DNA from: JAFLCL01 sp039809495
GTDB lineage: Bacteria; Myxococcota_A; Polyangia; Polyangiales; Sandaracinaceae
NCBI GenBank assembly: GCA_039809495.1
Contig: JBDHVC010000012.1
Span: 28,956 to 92,955, forward strand
Direction: 5' to 3'
Length of the DNA: 64,000 nt
This document shows positions 8,532 to 17,196 of this stretch, in pieces. A program made the position numbers and the translations under genes. The notes below the pieces were generated by a model, which saw only the letters and a list, made by a program, of their open reading frames with translations, did not search any database and was not told the origin of the DNA. Position 1 is the first letter of the stretch. Each line of letters starts with the position of its first letter.

Positions 8532-11120
8532 GCGCAGCTCGAGCTCCATCGGCAAGAGCGCGAGCGGCTGGGCGCCGCCCAGCGTCCCGAGGACGTAAGC
8601 GAGCCGGAGCACGCGGCGCCCCGAGGGCCCAATCACCGCCATCAGCCCCTCGAGCGGACCGAGCGGCCCCCCCGCGCGCGCCGGGACCGACAGCTCCGCC
8701 ATCGCGGCGTCGTCGAGCCCGTCCGCGAGCTCCGCGCGCGCCACCCCGAGCCCGAGGCCGTCGAGGCCGATGCCCGCGAGGAGGTAGTCGGTGATCGAGC
8801 TCGGCCTGCGCGGCCAGAGCTCGTAGCCCGCGTCGCGCGGGAGGCGACCGAGGGTGCGCGCGCGGACGAGCGCCGACGCGAAGCCGCCGAGGTGATCGAC
8901 GAGGCCCACGTCGAGCGCGCGATCGCCCGAGTAGACGCGCCCCTCCGCGAGCGCGTGGACGTCCTCGACGCGCATCGAGCGGCCCTCGGCGACGCGCTCG
9001 AGGAAGGTGCGGTACCAGCTCCGCACCGCGTCCGCGAGGAGCGCGCGCTCGCTCGGGCTGAACGGGCGAAAGAGCGACTCGGCCCCGCCGTGCGCGCCCG
9101 CGCTGAGCTGCTCGGTCGTGACGCCGTAGCGCGTGAGGATCGGCTCGAAGTCGACCTTGCCGAACCACACGCCGATCGAGCCGGTGATCGTCGCGGGCTC
9201 GGCCCAAATCTCGTCGCACGCGGCGGCGACGTAGTAGCCGCCGCTCGCAGCGACGGCGCCCATCGACGCGAGGACGGGCTTGTGGCGCCGCGCGCGCAGG
9301 ATCGCGCGGTGGATCTGGTCGCTCGCGAGGACCGAGCCGCCGGGCGAGTCGATCCGCACGACGATCACCGCGATCGCGGGATCGGCGGCGAGCCGATCGA
9401 TCGCGCGGCTCGCCGTGCGCCCGCCCGTCGTGTGGATCTCGAGGAGCGGCACGTCGAGGTTCTCGCCGTCGGAGAGCTCACCGTCGATCACGACGACCCC
9501 GATGTGCGAGGCCTCCGCGAAGTGACGATCGACCTCGCCCGGAGCAGACGCCTCGAGCGGGAGGGAGCCGCCGAACACGTCCTCGAGCACGGGGCGGAGC
9601 TCGTCCGTGTCCGTCACGGCGTCGACGAGGCCGCGCTCGACCGCCTCCGCGGCGAGGTAGGGGCCCTGATCGAGGAGCGCCTGCGTGGCGTCGAGCGGGA
9701 AGCCTCGATCGCGCGCGAGATCGTCGCGCAGGCGGAGGGAGAGATCCCCGAGGAGCGCCGCGCGCTCCTCACGCGCGGGCGCGCTCATCGCGTCGTCCTG
9801 GTAGTCCTCGATCGCGCTCTTGAAGCGGCCGATCCGCACGAAGTCGGCGCGCACGCCGAGCTCGCGGAGCAGGCGCGCGTAGTGCTGGACCTCGAAGCTC
9901 GGCCCGTAGAGCCGGACGCCGCCCGCGGGATCGACGACGACGCGGCTCGCGCCCGCGCAGGCGTAGAGCTCGCTCCCGCTCGCGTCCTCGAGGGAGCAGA
10001 CGACCGGCTTGTCCGCGTCCTCGAGGCGATCGACGAGCTGGCGCAGCTCCTCGGCGTAGGCGAGCCCGAGGCCCGAGCCGCGCACCCTGAGGAGCACGCC
10101 GCGCACCCGAGGATCGTGGAGGGCGAGCTCGAGGCGCCGCTCGGTCGCGAGGATCGTCCGCGCGTTCAGCCCCTCGAGCGTCACGTCCGCGATGACGTCG
10201 CCCGTCGGGACGCCACGCCGCCGGTCCTCCTCGAGCCGCGCGGTGACGTAGTAGCCCGGCGAGGCGAGCCCCTCGCCCGCGATCACGCCCCCGCCGACGC
10301 CGACCTGTCCCCAGTCGATCGCGAGCCCCACCGTCCCGCGCATCGCGATGGGCTCGTGCTCGAGCCCCTCGAGCTCGAGCGCGCCGAGCACGCGGCCGAC
10401 GTAGGGCACCTCGAGCTCGAGCCCCGCTCGCGCCCCGAGCCGCCCTCGCTCGTCGACGACGCCCGCGACGTCGAGCGTCAGCGCCCGCTCCCCCGTCGGG
10501 CGGATCGCCAGCCCGAGCAGGAAGGAGCGCGGGACCGAGGAGGGCGCCGGCGCGCCGCGCGCGCTCGCGAAGGAGGGCCCCGTCACGTCGCGCGCGACGA
10601 GCGAGAGCCCCAGCTCGGGGAGCGGCCGGAAGCTCAGCGCGAGATCGAGCGTGAAGAGCCCCACGAGCTCGCTCGGCCCGAAGAGGACGCGGCCGACGAC
10701 GCCGACGCCGAGCGACTCGAGCGCCCGGTAGGCGATCCCGAGCGAGAGCGTCGTGCGCTCGAAGCCACCCTCTAGGACGATCGGCGGCGGCGGCCGAACG
10801 TCGTCGATCGACGCGCCGAGCGAGAAGCCCAAGAGGAGCGGCGTCGCCCCGTAGAGCCCGTCGCCCCGCTCGGCGAGGCGCTGGCTCGGGTCGGCGTCGG
10901 CGTGGACGTACGCGAGGCTCCAGCCCGAGAGGAACGCGAGCGCGGCCGGATCGACCGACATCGCGAGCGCGTCGTCGGGCGCGGTGATCGAGACGGGCGG
11001 CCCGCTCACAGGGCTCGTCGCGCGCCGGAGCTGCGCCTTCGCGGCGGACGCCGAGAGGAGCGCCACGCCGAGGCCGAGGAGCGCGCCGAGGCGAAGACCG
11101 GGGCGGAGGATGCGGGTCAC
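8529..11120 (-). CDS. sppA: SppA-type serine protease with an N-terminal barrel-like domain
   Basis: An 863-residue exported protein. Residues 1-30 are a signal peptide ending in AKAQ. Residues about 40-305 form a Gly-rich, alternating beta-strand region that looks like an outer-membrane barrel or PorV-like domain. From about 315 the protein is a tandem SppA (signal-peptide peptidase A, family S49): the general-base lysine is in GRFKSAIEDY (about Lys434) and the nucleophile in GAVAASGGYYVA (about Ser626). The GTG at 11120 is chosen over an upstream TTG because it starts the signal peptide and TACCGT lies 6 nt upstream. Ordinary SppA proteins use a single N-terminal membrane anchor, so the barrel-like region is unusual. 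Likely an envelope protease, possibly in the outer membrane. Confidence 0.85.
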   Translation of the reverse strand: MTRILRPGLRLGALLGLGVALLSASAAKAQLRRATSPVSGPPVSITAPDDALAMSVDPAALAFLSGWSLAYVHADADPSQRLAERGDGLYGATPLLLGFSLGASIDDVRPPPPIVLEGGFERTTLSLGIAYRALESLGVGVVGRVLFGPSELVGLFTLDLALSFRPLPELGLSLVARDVTGPSFASARGAPAPSSVPRSFLLGLAIRPTGERALTLDVAGVVDERGRLGARAGLELEVPYVGRVLGALELEGLEHEPIAMRGTVGLAIDWGQVGVGGGVIAGEGLASPGYYVTARLEEDRRRGVPTGDVIADVTLEGLNARTILATERRLELALHDPRVRGVLLRVRGSGLGLAYAEELRQLVDRLEDADKPVVCSLEDASGSELYACAGASRVVVDPAGGVRLYGPSFEVQHYARLLRELGVRADFVRIGRFKSAIEDYQDDAMSAPAREERAALLGDLSLRLRDDLARDRGFPLDATQALLDQGPYLAAEAVERGLVDAVTDTDELRPVLEDVFGGSLPLEASAPGEVDRHFAEASHIGVVVIDGELSDGENLDVPLLEIHTTGGRTASRAIDRLAADPAIAVIVVRIDSPGGSVLASDQIHRAILRARRHKPVLASMGAVAASGGYYVAAACDEIWAEPATITGSIGVWFGKVDFEPILTRYGVTTEQLSAGAHGGAESLFRPFSPSERALLADAVRSWYRTFLERVAEGRSMRVEDVHALAEGRVYSGDRALDVGLVDHLGGFASALVRARTLGRLPRDAGYELWPRRPSSITDYLLAGIGLDGLGLGVARAELADGLDDAAMAELSVPARAGGPLGPLEGLMAVIGPSGRRVLRLAYVLGTLGGAQPLALLPMELELR

Positions 11121-11126
11121 GGGCCG

Positions 11127-11156
11127 ACGGTATCGAGGCCGCTCGCCCGGGTCCAA
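11127..11156 (-). promoter_or_regulatory. Promoter candidate TTGGAC-18-TACCGT for the SppA-like gene
   Basis: On the minus strand, TTGGAC (11156-11151), an 18-nt spacer and TACCGT (11132-11127) end 6 nt before the GTG, so the mRNA would begin at or next to the start codon. The same TACCGTCGGC string precedes the gene at 42293. Confidence 0.45.
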
Positions 11157-11256
11157 CGAGCCGCGAAGGCTCGGCAGCGCCTCCAGCTCGCGTCGCTTCG
11201 GCGCGTCGGAGCCTCGGCCGGGCCGCGCCTCCCACGGCTCCGGTCACCTCGGTCGG

Positions 11257-11760
11257 TCAGGGGGGCGCGCGACGGCGATGCTGGGCGACGGCGACGAGCC
11301 CCGCGAGCAGCCCCATGAACGCGCCCGAGATGAGCGCGATCAGCGAGCGGTCGGAGCCATCGCTCGGCTGGTGCCCGTCGGGCCCCGCGCTCTCGAGCAT
11401 GCTCGCGCGGAGGAAGGCGGTCGGCTCGCCGGGGATCGCCACGAGCGCGAACGTCGACCCCTCGGGGTGCGCCGCCCACTCGCCCTCGTCGACGTCGAGC
11501 GTCGTCGAGAAGGGCGCGCCCGACGCGAAGCGGCCCTCGAGGACCAGCGTGCGGACGATGCGGGTTTCCGTCCGCCTCCCCTCAAGGTGCGTCTCCTCGC
11601 GCTGGGCGCGCTCCATGACCTGGGCGGCGATGGGCTCGCCCTCGGCCCGCAGGCGCAGCACCAGCGCGGCGTCTGCGTCCATCGCGTCGCCCATGAGAAC
11701 GTACATCCCGATCGCGACCAGCACGAACGCCACGCTCGCGACCACCCCGAAGCGGATCAT
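11257..11760 (-). CDS. Small two-helix membrane protein, DUF3592-like
   Basis: A 167-residue protein with a hydrophobic helix at each end (FGVVASVAFVLVAIGMYVL and LIALISGAFMGLLAGLVAV). The region between is predicted to be extracytoplasmic. It contains GEPIAAQVMERAQREE and a segment of beta-strand character, resembling DUF3592 proteins. Function unknown. It lies downstream of recO on the same strand with a 128-nt gap and probably has its own promoter. Confidence 0.6.
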   Translation of the reverse strand: MIRFGVVASVAFVLVAIGMYVLMGDAMDADAALVLRLRAEGEPIAAQVMERAQREETHLEGRRTETRIVRTLVLEGRFASGAPFSTTLDVDEGEWAAHPEGSTFALVAIPGEPTAFLRASMLESAGPDGHQPSDGSDRSLIALISGAFMGLLAGLVAVAQHRRRAPP

Positions 11761-11766
11761 GCTCCG

Positions 11767-11797
11767 AGGCTATCCGAGCTCGTCCCTCCCCTGTCAA
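11767..11797 (-). promoter_or_regulatory. Promoter candidate TTGACA-19-TAGCCT
   Basis: A perfect -35 hexamer (minus strand, 11797-11792) is followed after 19 nt by TAGCCT, whose last base is 6 nt from the ATG at 11760. The spacer is longer than the usual 17. If used, the transcript is leaderless. Confidence 0.5.
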
Positions 11798-11888
11798 CGC
11801 TCGAGGCGACCGGGATCGGGATCGAGGCGATCCGCCGCCCTCCGCTCGGCGCGCGCGGAGGACCCTGCGCCGGCCGGAGCGGCGGCAA

Positions 11889-12626
11889 TCATGGCGGCTT
11901 GGGGCGCCTGGGCGCGTGGCGCTCGACGAACGCGTCGAGCAGGCGCTCGAGGCCCACGGCCGCGTCGTCGGTCGGGGTATCGACCTGCCCGCCCTGCTCG
12001 AGCACGCGCGACGCGACGGCGCGCGAGGCCGCCGAGAGCAGGACGGGGCCCCCTCCGCACGCGCGGCAGACGATGCCGCCCCGCTCGACGTCGAAGAGCG
12101 CCGGCTGCTCGGCGCTCGGGCGACGATCGCAGCCGACGCAGCCGTCCACGCGCGGCGCGAGCCCCACGATCGCCAGCGTCCGCAGGCCGAAGCGCACGTA
12201 CGCCGCGACGGCGCTCGCTCGCCCCCGCGAGGCGTCGAGCGCCGCGAAGAGCGCCTCGAGCTCGTCGAGCAGCCCGGGCTCGGGCTCGCGCTCGGGGACG
12301 AGCGCGCGGACGAGCTCGAGCGCGCGCCCGGCCTCGCGCATCGCGTCCAGGTCCGAGATGAGCGAGGGGAACGCGCGGAGGACGCGCGCCTCGGCGAGCC
12401 GCCCGAGCTCTCCCGCGCCGAGCGCGATCGACGCCTCGACGATGGCGAAGGGCTCGAGCGCGCCGAGGAAGCGTCGCTGGCTGCGCCGCGCGCCGCGCGC
12501 GATGACCGAGACACGGCCGTGCCGCTCCGTGACGAACGTGAGGACGCGATCGCTCTCCCCGAAGTCGACCGAGCGCAAGAGGACGGCCCGGCTCGGCTCC
12601 GCGGGCCGACGCCCCCCGCCGCTCAT
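11889..12626 (-). CDS. recO: DNA repair protein RecO
   Basis: A 245-residue RecO. The N-terminal OB fold carries AVLLRSVDFGESDRVLTF and RVSVIARGARRSQRRF, followed by the helical domain. The zinc-binding cysteines are in DGCVGC and IVCRAC near residues 160-185. RecO loads RecA onto SSB-coated single-stranded DNA with RecR in gap repair and anneals complementary strands. Length is normal. It is 190 nt downstream of the RodZ-like gene; that gap is filled by the 161-bp element, so the two are not tightly coupled. Confidence 0.87.
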   Translation of the reverse strand: MSGGGRRPAEPSRAVLLRSVDFGESDRVLTFVTERHGRVSVIARGARRSQRRFLGALEPFAIVEASIALGAGELGRLAEARVLRAFPSLISDLDAMREAGRALELVRALVPEREPEPGLLDELEALFAALDASRGRASAVAAYVRFGLRTLAIVGLAPRVDGCVGCDRRPSAEQPALFDVERGGIVCRACGGGPVLLSAASRAVASRVLEQGGQVDTPTDDAAVGLERLLDAFVERHAPRRPKPP

Positions 12627-12658
12627 GGGACGCGAGCCCTCTCGCCGCCGCGAGCCGC

Positions 12659-12819
12659 GCTCACGGCGCGAGCCCGTTGCCCTGGTTCATGGGGCTCCTT
12701 CATCGTCGGAGGGGCCGCCGAGCGCCCCTCCCTCACGCCGCGTGAGCCGTCGCGAGCGCCCCGCCCGCCGAGCCCGCGCGCAAAGCTCGCCGGATCGCGT
12801 CGCGCGACGCGCGCCGTCA
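12659..12819 (-). repeat. 161-bp structured intergenic element, copy A
   Basis: Read on the minus strand it starts at the TGA stop of the RodZ-like gene and ends in GCCGTGAGC. It keeps the arms GGAGGGGC / GCCCCTCC, a CTCACGC / GCGTGAG palindrome and the conserved CAGGGCAACGG core. It is the most diverged of four copies in its first hairpin. It occupies nearly the whole gap before recO. Confidence 0.7.
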
Positions 12820-13263
12820 GGCGGCCCGATCGCACGGCGAGGCGACGACCAGAGAGGCGCCGCCCTCGAGCGCGCTCAGCTCGACCCGGCCCTCGCGGTG
12901 GGGGCGGAGCACGATGGAGAGGGCGAGCGTGAAGAGGATCAAGAGGATGACGAGCGCGATCGCGAGCCCGAAGCGCCCGCCGCGCTCTGGCGCGAGGAGC
13001 GGCTCGCGCGGCGCCGCCGGCTCGGACGAGGGGCGGTTGGCCTCGTCGAAGCGACGCAGGACGTCGTCCACGGCGAGGCCGACGGCCTTCGCGTAGGACT
13101 TCACGAAGCCGCGGACGAAGACCTCGCCCGGCAGGGCGTCCATCCGGTCCTCCTCGAGGAGCTGGAGCGAGCGCAGCGGGATCCTCGTGACCTGCGCGAG
13201 CTCCTCGAGCGTGAGCCGCCGAAGCTCCCGCTCACTCCGAAGAAATCGCCCGATCGACTCCAT
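12817..13263 (-). CDS. RodZ-like helix-turn-helix membrane protein
   Basis: A 148-residue protein with an N-terminal HTH_25-type domain (MESIGRFLRSERELRRLTLEE ... GEVFVRGFVKSYAKAVGL), then a short linker and one membrane helix (FGLAIALVILLILFTLALSI), then about 25 residues outside. This matches the cytoplasmic and membrane parts of RodZ, the bacterial cell-shape protein that links MreB to the envelope, but the large periplasmic domain is missing. GGAGG lies about 6 nt before the ATG. It is 44 nt downstream of the Tgl/PilF-like gene; a pilF-rodZ neighbourhood is well known in gammaproteobacteria. A non-shape role cannot be excluded. Confidence 0.7.
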   Translation of the reverse strand: MESIGRFLRSERELRRLTLEELAQVTRIPLRSLQLLEEDRMDALPGEVFVRGFVKSYAKAVGLAVDDVLRRFDEANRPSSEPAAPREPLLAPERGGRFGLAIALVILLILFTLALSIVLRPHREGRVELSALEGGASLVVASPCDRAA

Positions 13264-13307
13264 GCTTCCTCCGCTCGGTGCGAGCGCGACCCTCGGGAGG
13301 GTGTCGC

Positions 13308-14213
13308 TCACGATCCGCTCGAGAGAAGCCCGGCGCACGAGCGCCCGGCCTCCGTGTTGGCGTCCAGCTCGACGCACCGCTCGAAGTCCTCGACGGCCTC
13401 CTCGCGGCGCCCGAGCCGAGCGCGGGTCTCTCCTCGCAGAAGCCAAGCATCCTGAAGCGCGCGGCACTCGGGGCGGTCGACCTCGAGCGCGTGGGTGAGG
13501 GCGGCCTCGGCCTGCTCGAAGCCGCTCGCCTCACCGTCGGGCTCGCCGTCGGCGGCCCGCTGACCGAGCGCGATGAAGAGCGCCCCGAGCCGGTACCATC
13601 CCGCGCAGAATTGCGGCTGCAGCCGAACGGCCTGGTTCAGCGCGTCGCGAGCGTCGGCGTAGCGGCGCAGCTCGGTGAGCGCCCAGCCGAGGTTGCCCCA
13701 GGCGAGGTGGGGGGTCCGGTTCATCAGGTCGGAGGTCGAGGCCCGCAGCGCCTCGACGGCGTCCTCGTAGCGGTGTGCGTTGATGTAGAGGACACCGAGG
13801 GTGTTGTAGGCGTCCGGCGTGAGCGCCGGGAGGCCCGAGGGGCCCAGGCGCTGGTTGATGGCGATCGCCTCACGCAGATGACGCTCCGCGTCATCGCGCT
13901 CCCCCCGCAGCATGTGGAGGGTGCCGAGGACCATGTGCGCCTCGACGTTCTCCGGATCGAGGCGGACGGCCTCGCGCAGATGTTGGAACGCGCCCGCGAT
14001 GTTCTGCTCGCCGAAGAGGCCCACGCCGAGGTCGTACTCCGCCCGCGAGCGGCGCAGGTCTTCGTCGCTCGGGCCGCCGCCACAGCCCAAGAGCCCCAGC
14101 AGCGCGAGGCCGAGGAGGATCGCGCGCGCCGAGCACGCCGCCGACCACGAGCGCGCGGCCCTCGGCCGGCGCGGCGCCGGGCTCGGTGGAGCAAACGTGA
14201 TCCGGGGCCTCAT
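13308..14213 (-). CDS. TPR lipoprotein, Tgl/PilF-like
   Basis: A 301-residue outer-membrane lipoprotein candidate: long leader with lipobox LLGLLGC (Cys about 44), then at least five TPR-like helical pairs from DEDLRRSRAEYDLGVGLF onward, including HLREAVRLDPENVEAHMVLG. The arrangement is that of PilF/PilW and myxobacterial Tgl, pilotins needed for assembly of the type IV pilus secretin. The leader is longer than usual, but the ATG fits a promoter that would start transcription about 5 nt upstream. First gene of a pair with the RodZ-like gene. Other TPR lipoproteins share this layout, so the pilus role is an inference. Confidence 0.68.
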   Translation of the reverse strand: MRPRITFAPPSPAPRRPRAARSWSAACSARAILLGLALLGLLGCGGGPSDEDLRRSRAEYDLGVGLFGEQNIAGAFQHLREAVRLDPENVEAHMVLGTLHMLRGERDDAERHLREAIAINQRLGPSGLPALTPDAYNTLGVLYINAHRYEDAVEALRASTSDLMNRTPHLAWGNLGWALTELRRYADARDALNQAVRLQPQFCAGWYRLGALFIALGQRAADGEPDGEASGFEQAEAALTHALEVDRPECRALQDAWLLRGETRARLGRREEAVEDFERCVELDANTEAGRSCAGLLSSGS

Positions 14214-14224
14214 GAGCGGCGACT

Positions 14225-14253
14225 TTTGTACTTTCGCCCCGCGAGGGCGTCAA
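14225..14253 (-). promoter_or_regulatory. Sigma-70-like promoter TTGACG-17-TACAAA
   Basis: On the minus strand, TTGACG (14253-14248), a 17-nt spacer and TACAAA (14230-14225). Five of six and four of six bases match consensus. Transcription would start about 5 nt before the ATG of the Tgl/PilF-like gene, giving a very short leader. Confidence 0.55.
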
Positions 14254-14313
14254 CCGCGACGGATCACCCTTGCTCCCACCCGAACCGGGAGCGCCCCCGC
14301 GCCGCGGGGGCCG

Positions 14314-14340
14314 TTGACGGCGGGTCGAGCGGCCGATAAT
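14314..14340 (+). promoter_or_regulatory. Promoter candidate TTGACG-15-GATAAT for the Crp/Fnr gene
   Basis: GATAAT ends 8 nt before the ATG at 14349, so the mRNA would be leaderless. The 15-nt spacer is short. It is arranged back-to-back with the promoter at 14225-14253. Confidence 0.42.
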
Positions 14341-14348
14341 CAGGGCCC

Positions 14349-15017
14349 ATGGACGAGCTCGGCCAGGGCGACCGGCAGCGGTTGTTCGAACGTTTTGGCC
14401 GCACGTTCGCGGGCGGCGCGACGATCTACGACGAGGGCGAGCCCGCCCGGCACTGCTACCTCATCCAGCAGGGGCGGGTGCGCCTCGTCAAGCGGATCCG
14501 GGGCGCCGAGCGGAGCCTGACCGTCCTCAAGCCTGGCGATCTCTTCGGGGAGGACGCCCTGCTCGCCCGCGCCTCCCGGAGCGCCTCGGCGATCGCGCTG
14601 AGCGAGGCGCACGTGCTCGCCCTCGACCGCGAGACCTTCGGCGTGCTGCTCTCGACGAACCCCGAGGTCGCCTCGCGCCTCGTCGAGCAGCTCGTCGTCC
14701 GCCTCCGCAACGCCGAGGAGCAGGTCGAGAACGCGATGCTCCGCGACCACCCCTCCCGGGTCGTCAACACCCTGCTCCGCCTGGCGTCCGCGCTCGAGCC
14801 GAGCGCCGAGGGCCACGTCATCGCCGTCTCGCCGCTCGAGCTCTCGAGCCGGGTCGGGCTCGACGTGGACGCCGTGAAGAAGGCGATCCAGCAGCTCCGC
14901 GACGGCGGCTACCTCCACATCGCCGACGAGCGCATCGTCATCCCCGATCTCGCCGCGATGAAGCAGCTCTACCAGCTCCTCGGCATGAAGGAGGACGTCC
15001 GGGGGGGCTTCCCCTGA
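14349..15017 (+). CDS. Crp/Fnr-family transcription regulator
   Basis: A 222-residue regulator. Residues about 20-125 form a cyclic-nucleotide-binding jelly roll (GGATIYDEGEPARHCYLIQQGRVRL, LKPGDLFGEDALL). A dimer helix follows, then a winged helix-turn-helix (LSSRVGLDVDAVKKAIQQLRDGGYL). The phosphate cassette reads GEDALLARASRSASA, keeping the Glu and an Arg but not a strict cAMP signature, so the ligand is unclear. No Fnr-type iron-sulfur cysteines are present. It stands alone, divergent from the Tgl/PilF-like gene, and its stop begins copy B of the 161-bp element. Confidence 0.86.
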   Translation: MDELGQGDRQRLFERFGRTFAGGATIYDEGEPARHCYLIQQGRVRLVKRIRGAERSLTVLKPGDLFGEDALLARASRSASAIALSEAHVLALDRETFGVLLSTNPEVASRLVEQLVVRLRNAEEQVENAMLRDHPSRVVNTLLRLASALEPSAEGHVIAVSPLELSSRVGLDVDAVKKAIQQLRDGGYLHIADERIVIPDLAAMKQLYQLLGMKEDVRGGFP

Positions 15018-15175
15018 CCGCGCGTCGCTCGACGTGATCAGCCCCAGAGAGGCACGCTCGCTCGGCGGGTGAGAGGCTCACGCCGACTCACTCGGCGTGA
15101 GGGAGGGGCCCTGGGCAGCGCCTCCGACGAGGAGAGGGCAGCAGGAACCAGGGCGACGGGTTCGTGCCGTGAGCC
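15015..15175 (+). repeat. 161-bp structured intergenic element, copy B
   Basis: Begins at the TGA of the Crp/Fnr gene. It has a perfect 10-bp hairpin CTCACGCCGA / TCGGCGTGAG with loop CTCAC, a GGAGGGGC / GCGCCTCC stem with one mismatch, and the core CCAGGGCGACGGGTTC, where GAACC can pair with GGTTC. Opposite in orientation to copies A, C and D. It lies between convergent genes. Confidence 0.75.
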
Positions 15176-15185
15176 GGCGCGGGCC

Positions 15186-17192
15186 TCACCGGGTCCCCTC
15201 CGGCGTGAGCCCGCGCGCGATCCGCCACGCGATCCGCCGCTCGCGCAGGAGCGCGTTCCGGCGCGCCTGGGCCACGCTGGGCGCCGGATCACGGTCGAGC
15301 AGCTCGATCCGGGCGAGGCCGAGCGTGCCGTCGTGGAGCGAGATCCGGAGCTCGACGATCCCCTGGTGCGGCTCGCGGACCGGGACGCGTAGCTCGGTGG
15401 GGCCCTCGGGGACGCTGAAGGTGCCGAGCGCTTCGTCGTCGAGGGCCAGCTCGACCGAGACCGCGCGCCCGCGCTCGGGGCGGGCGCTCACCGCGAGGGC
15501 GAGCGCGCCCACGTAGGGGTAGCTGATCGGGACGAGCACCCGCGCGTCGCGCCCCCTCGGGAAGCGGTAGCCCCCCTGCTCGGCGTTGAAGCCGACCGCG
15601 AGCGCGCCGTGCGCCCCGACGAGATCGAGCGTGGTGAGATCGGGCTGGGCCTCGAGCGTCAACCAGCGATGGAAGAAGAGCTCCGGCATCGACGCCTGAT
15701 CCCAGAGCCGCGGGTGGACCCCGTGAAGCAGGGCGAACGGGATCGACGCCGGCCAAGCGAGCGGGTTGCCGACCGCGTCCCAGATCCCTCGCTGGATCGC
15801 GCTGCTGTCCCTCGCCCAGAGCTCGGTCGAGGGCTGCGCGACGTCGCTCCGATACCCGACCGCGACCATCATGGCGCTCGAGCTCGTGGCGATGACGCCG
15901 CTCGCGACGACGGCGGAGAGCCCGAGCGCGGGGGCGAGCCGCGGCCGCGCGCGGACGAGGGCGAGCAGCTCCGCGAAGAGCGCGGCCGTGCCGATCGCGA
16001 AGGGCACCGTCATCGCGTCGAAGCGCCGCGCGGCGAAGCCGACCGCGCCCCACCAGTCCGCGACGCACGCGTTGAGCCAGGTCGTCAGGGCGAGCACGAC
16101 GAGGAGCGGGACGCCGATGCCCCGCGTCCTCGGACGCCACGCGAGCAGGACGAGCCCGGCCACGGCGAGGTAGGTGAGCGGCGCGTAGGTGAAGAGCCCG
16201 TTCGCGCTCGAGAAGAGCAGGTTCATCACGCGCGGGCTCTCGAACCGGAGGTAGTAGTCGCCCTGGGGGACGAGGAAGAGCTCGCCGGTCGAGGACCACC
16301 ACTGGTAGAGCTGGAGCCCGAAGACGAGGAAGACCGCCGCGGTGAACGCGAAGCCCCAGCCCACGAGCGGCGCGAGGCGACGCCAGCGGCTCGAGGCCGA
16401 GGCGGCGCGCTCGGGCGCGCTCGAGGGGCGGATCGCGTCGCGCGCGCGCTCGAGGAAGAGCGAGAGCGGGAGGACGACGAGCACGGCGTTCTGCGGCCGC
16501 GCGAGCATCGCGAGCCCGAGCGCGATCCCCATCCCCACCCACGCGCGTCCTCGCACCGGTGGCGGCTCACCGCGCGGCGCCGCCGTGAAGCGCTCACGCT
16601 CGCGCAGCCACGCCCAGACGGCGAGCCCGCCGAGCGCCCCGGACGCGGCGTGCCCGTACGAGAGCAGGATGACGACGTAGTAGACGATCGGTCCGCCGAG
16701 GACGGCCGCCGCGCTCGCGAGCGCCGCCACGCCGTCGCTCGAGACCCGCCGGGCCGACAGGAACGCGAGCCAGAGCAGGAGCAGCCCCGCGACGACCGAG
16801 CCGCGGACGGCGCGCTCGGCGAGCGGCCCGAGGCAGCCGTTCGCGTTGATCGGGTTCGGATCGTCGAGCGCCTCGTTTTGCGTGAGCACGTCGAAGGCGA
16901 GGATCGGGACGAAGAAGAGCGCGGCGCCGGGCGACCACTGGTTCATCGCGAGCCCGTGGGGCATCGAGGCCATGCCCCAGGGGTCGGTGCACGTCTGGTA
17001 GTCGTTGCCGAAGTCGACGTCGTGATCGAAGACGATCGAGCGCGCCCAGAGGTAGGTGTAGTAGCCGTCGCCATGCACCGACGCGGACTGCGGGTTCATC
17101 GCGGCGAGCAGGACGAGCACGAGCGCCGAGAGCAGCGTGACGAGCGCGCCCGCCCGCGTGATCGCGCGCCCCTCGATCGTCGGCAGCGTCAC
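15186..17192 (-). CDS. Multi-pass membrane protein, GT-C/PMT-like glycosyltransferase candidate
   Basis: A 668-residue integral membrane protein with about ten or more hydrophobic helices. The first periplasmic loop after helix 1 begins HGDGYYTYLWARS and contains DHDVDFGNDYQ, in the place where GT-C enzymes (dolichyl- or undecaprenyl-phosphate sugar transferases) hold their catalytic acidic residues. The last roughly 170 residues are soluble and beta-rich. Such proteins transfer sugars from lipid carriers to proteins or glycans outside the membrane. Start is a GTG 5 nt after the end of element copy C; no ribosome site is visible. The gene is flanked by inverted copies B and C. Function assigned by topology only. 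Confidence 0.62.
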   Translation of the reverse strand: MTLPTIEGRAITRAGALVTLLSALVLVLLAAMNPQSASVHGDGYYTYLWARSIVFDHDVDFGNDYQTCTDPWGMASMPHGLAMNQWSPGAALFFVPILAFDVLTQNEALDDPNPINANGCLGPLAERAVRGSVVAGLLLLWLAFLSARRVSSDGVAALASAAAVLGGPIVYYVVILLSYGHAASGALGGLAVWAWLRERERFTAAPRGEPPPVRGRAWVGMGIALGLAMLARPQNAVLVVLPLSLFLERARDAIRPSSAPERAASASSRWRRLAPLVGWGFAFTAAVFLVFGLQLYQWWSSTGELFLVPQGDYYLRFESPRVMNLLFSSANGLFTYAPLTYLAVAGLVLLAWRPRTRGIGVPLLVVLALTTWLNACVADWWGAVGFAARRFDAMTVPFAIGTAALFAELLALVRARPRLAPALGLSAVVASGVIATSSSAMMVAVGYRSDVAQPSTELWARDSSAIQRGIWDAVGNPLAWPASIPFALLHGVHPRLWDQASMPELFFHRWLTLEAQPDLTTLDLVGAHGALAVGFNAEQGGYRFPRGRDARVLVPISYPYVGALALAVSARPERGRAVSVELALDDEALGTFSVPEGPTELRVPVREPHQGIVELRISLHDGTLGLARIELLDRDPAPSVAQARRNALLRERRIAWRIARGLTPEGTR

Positions 17193-17196
17193 CGTC

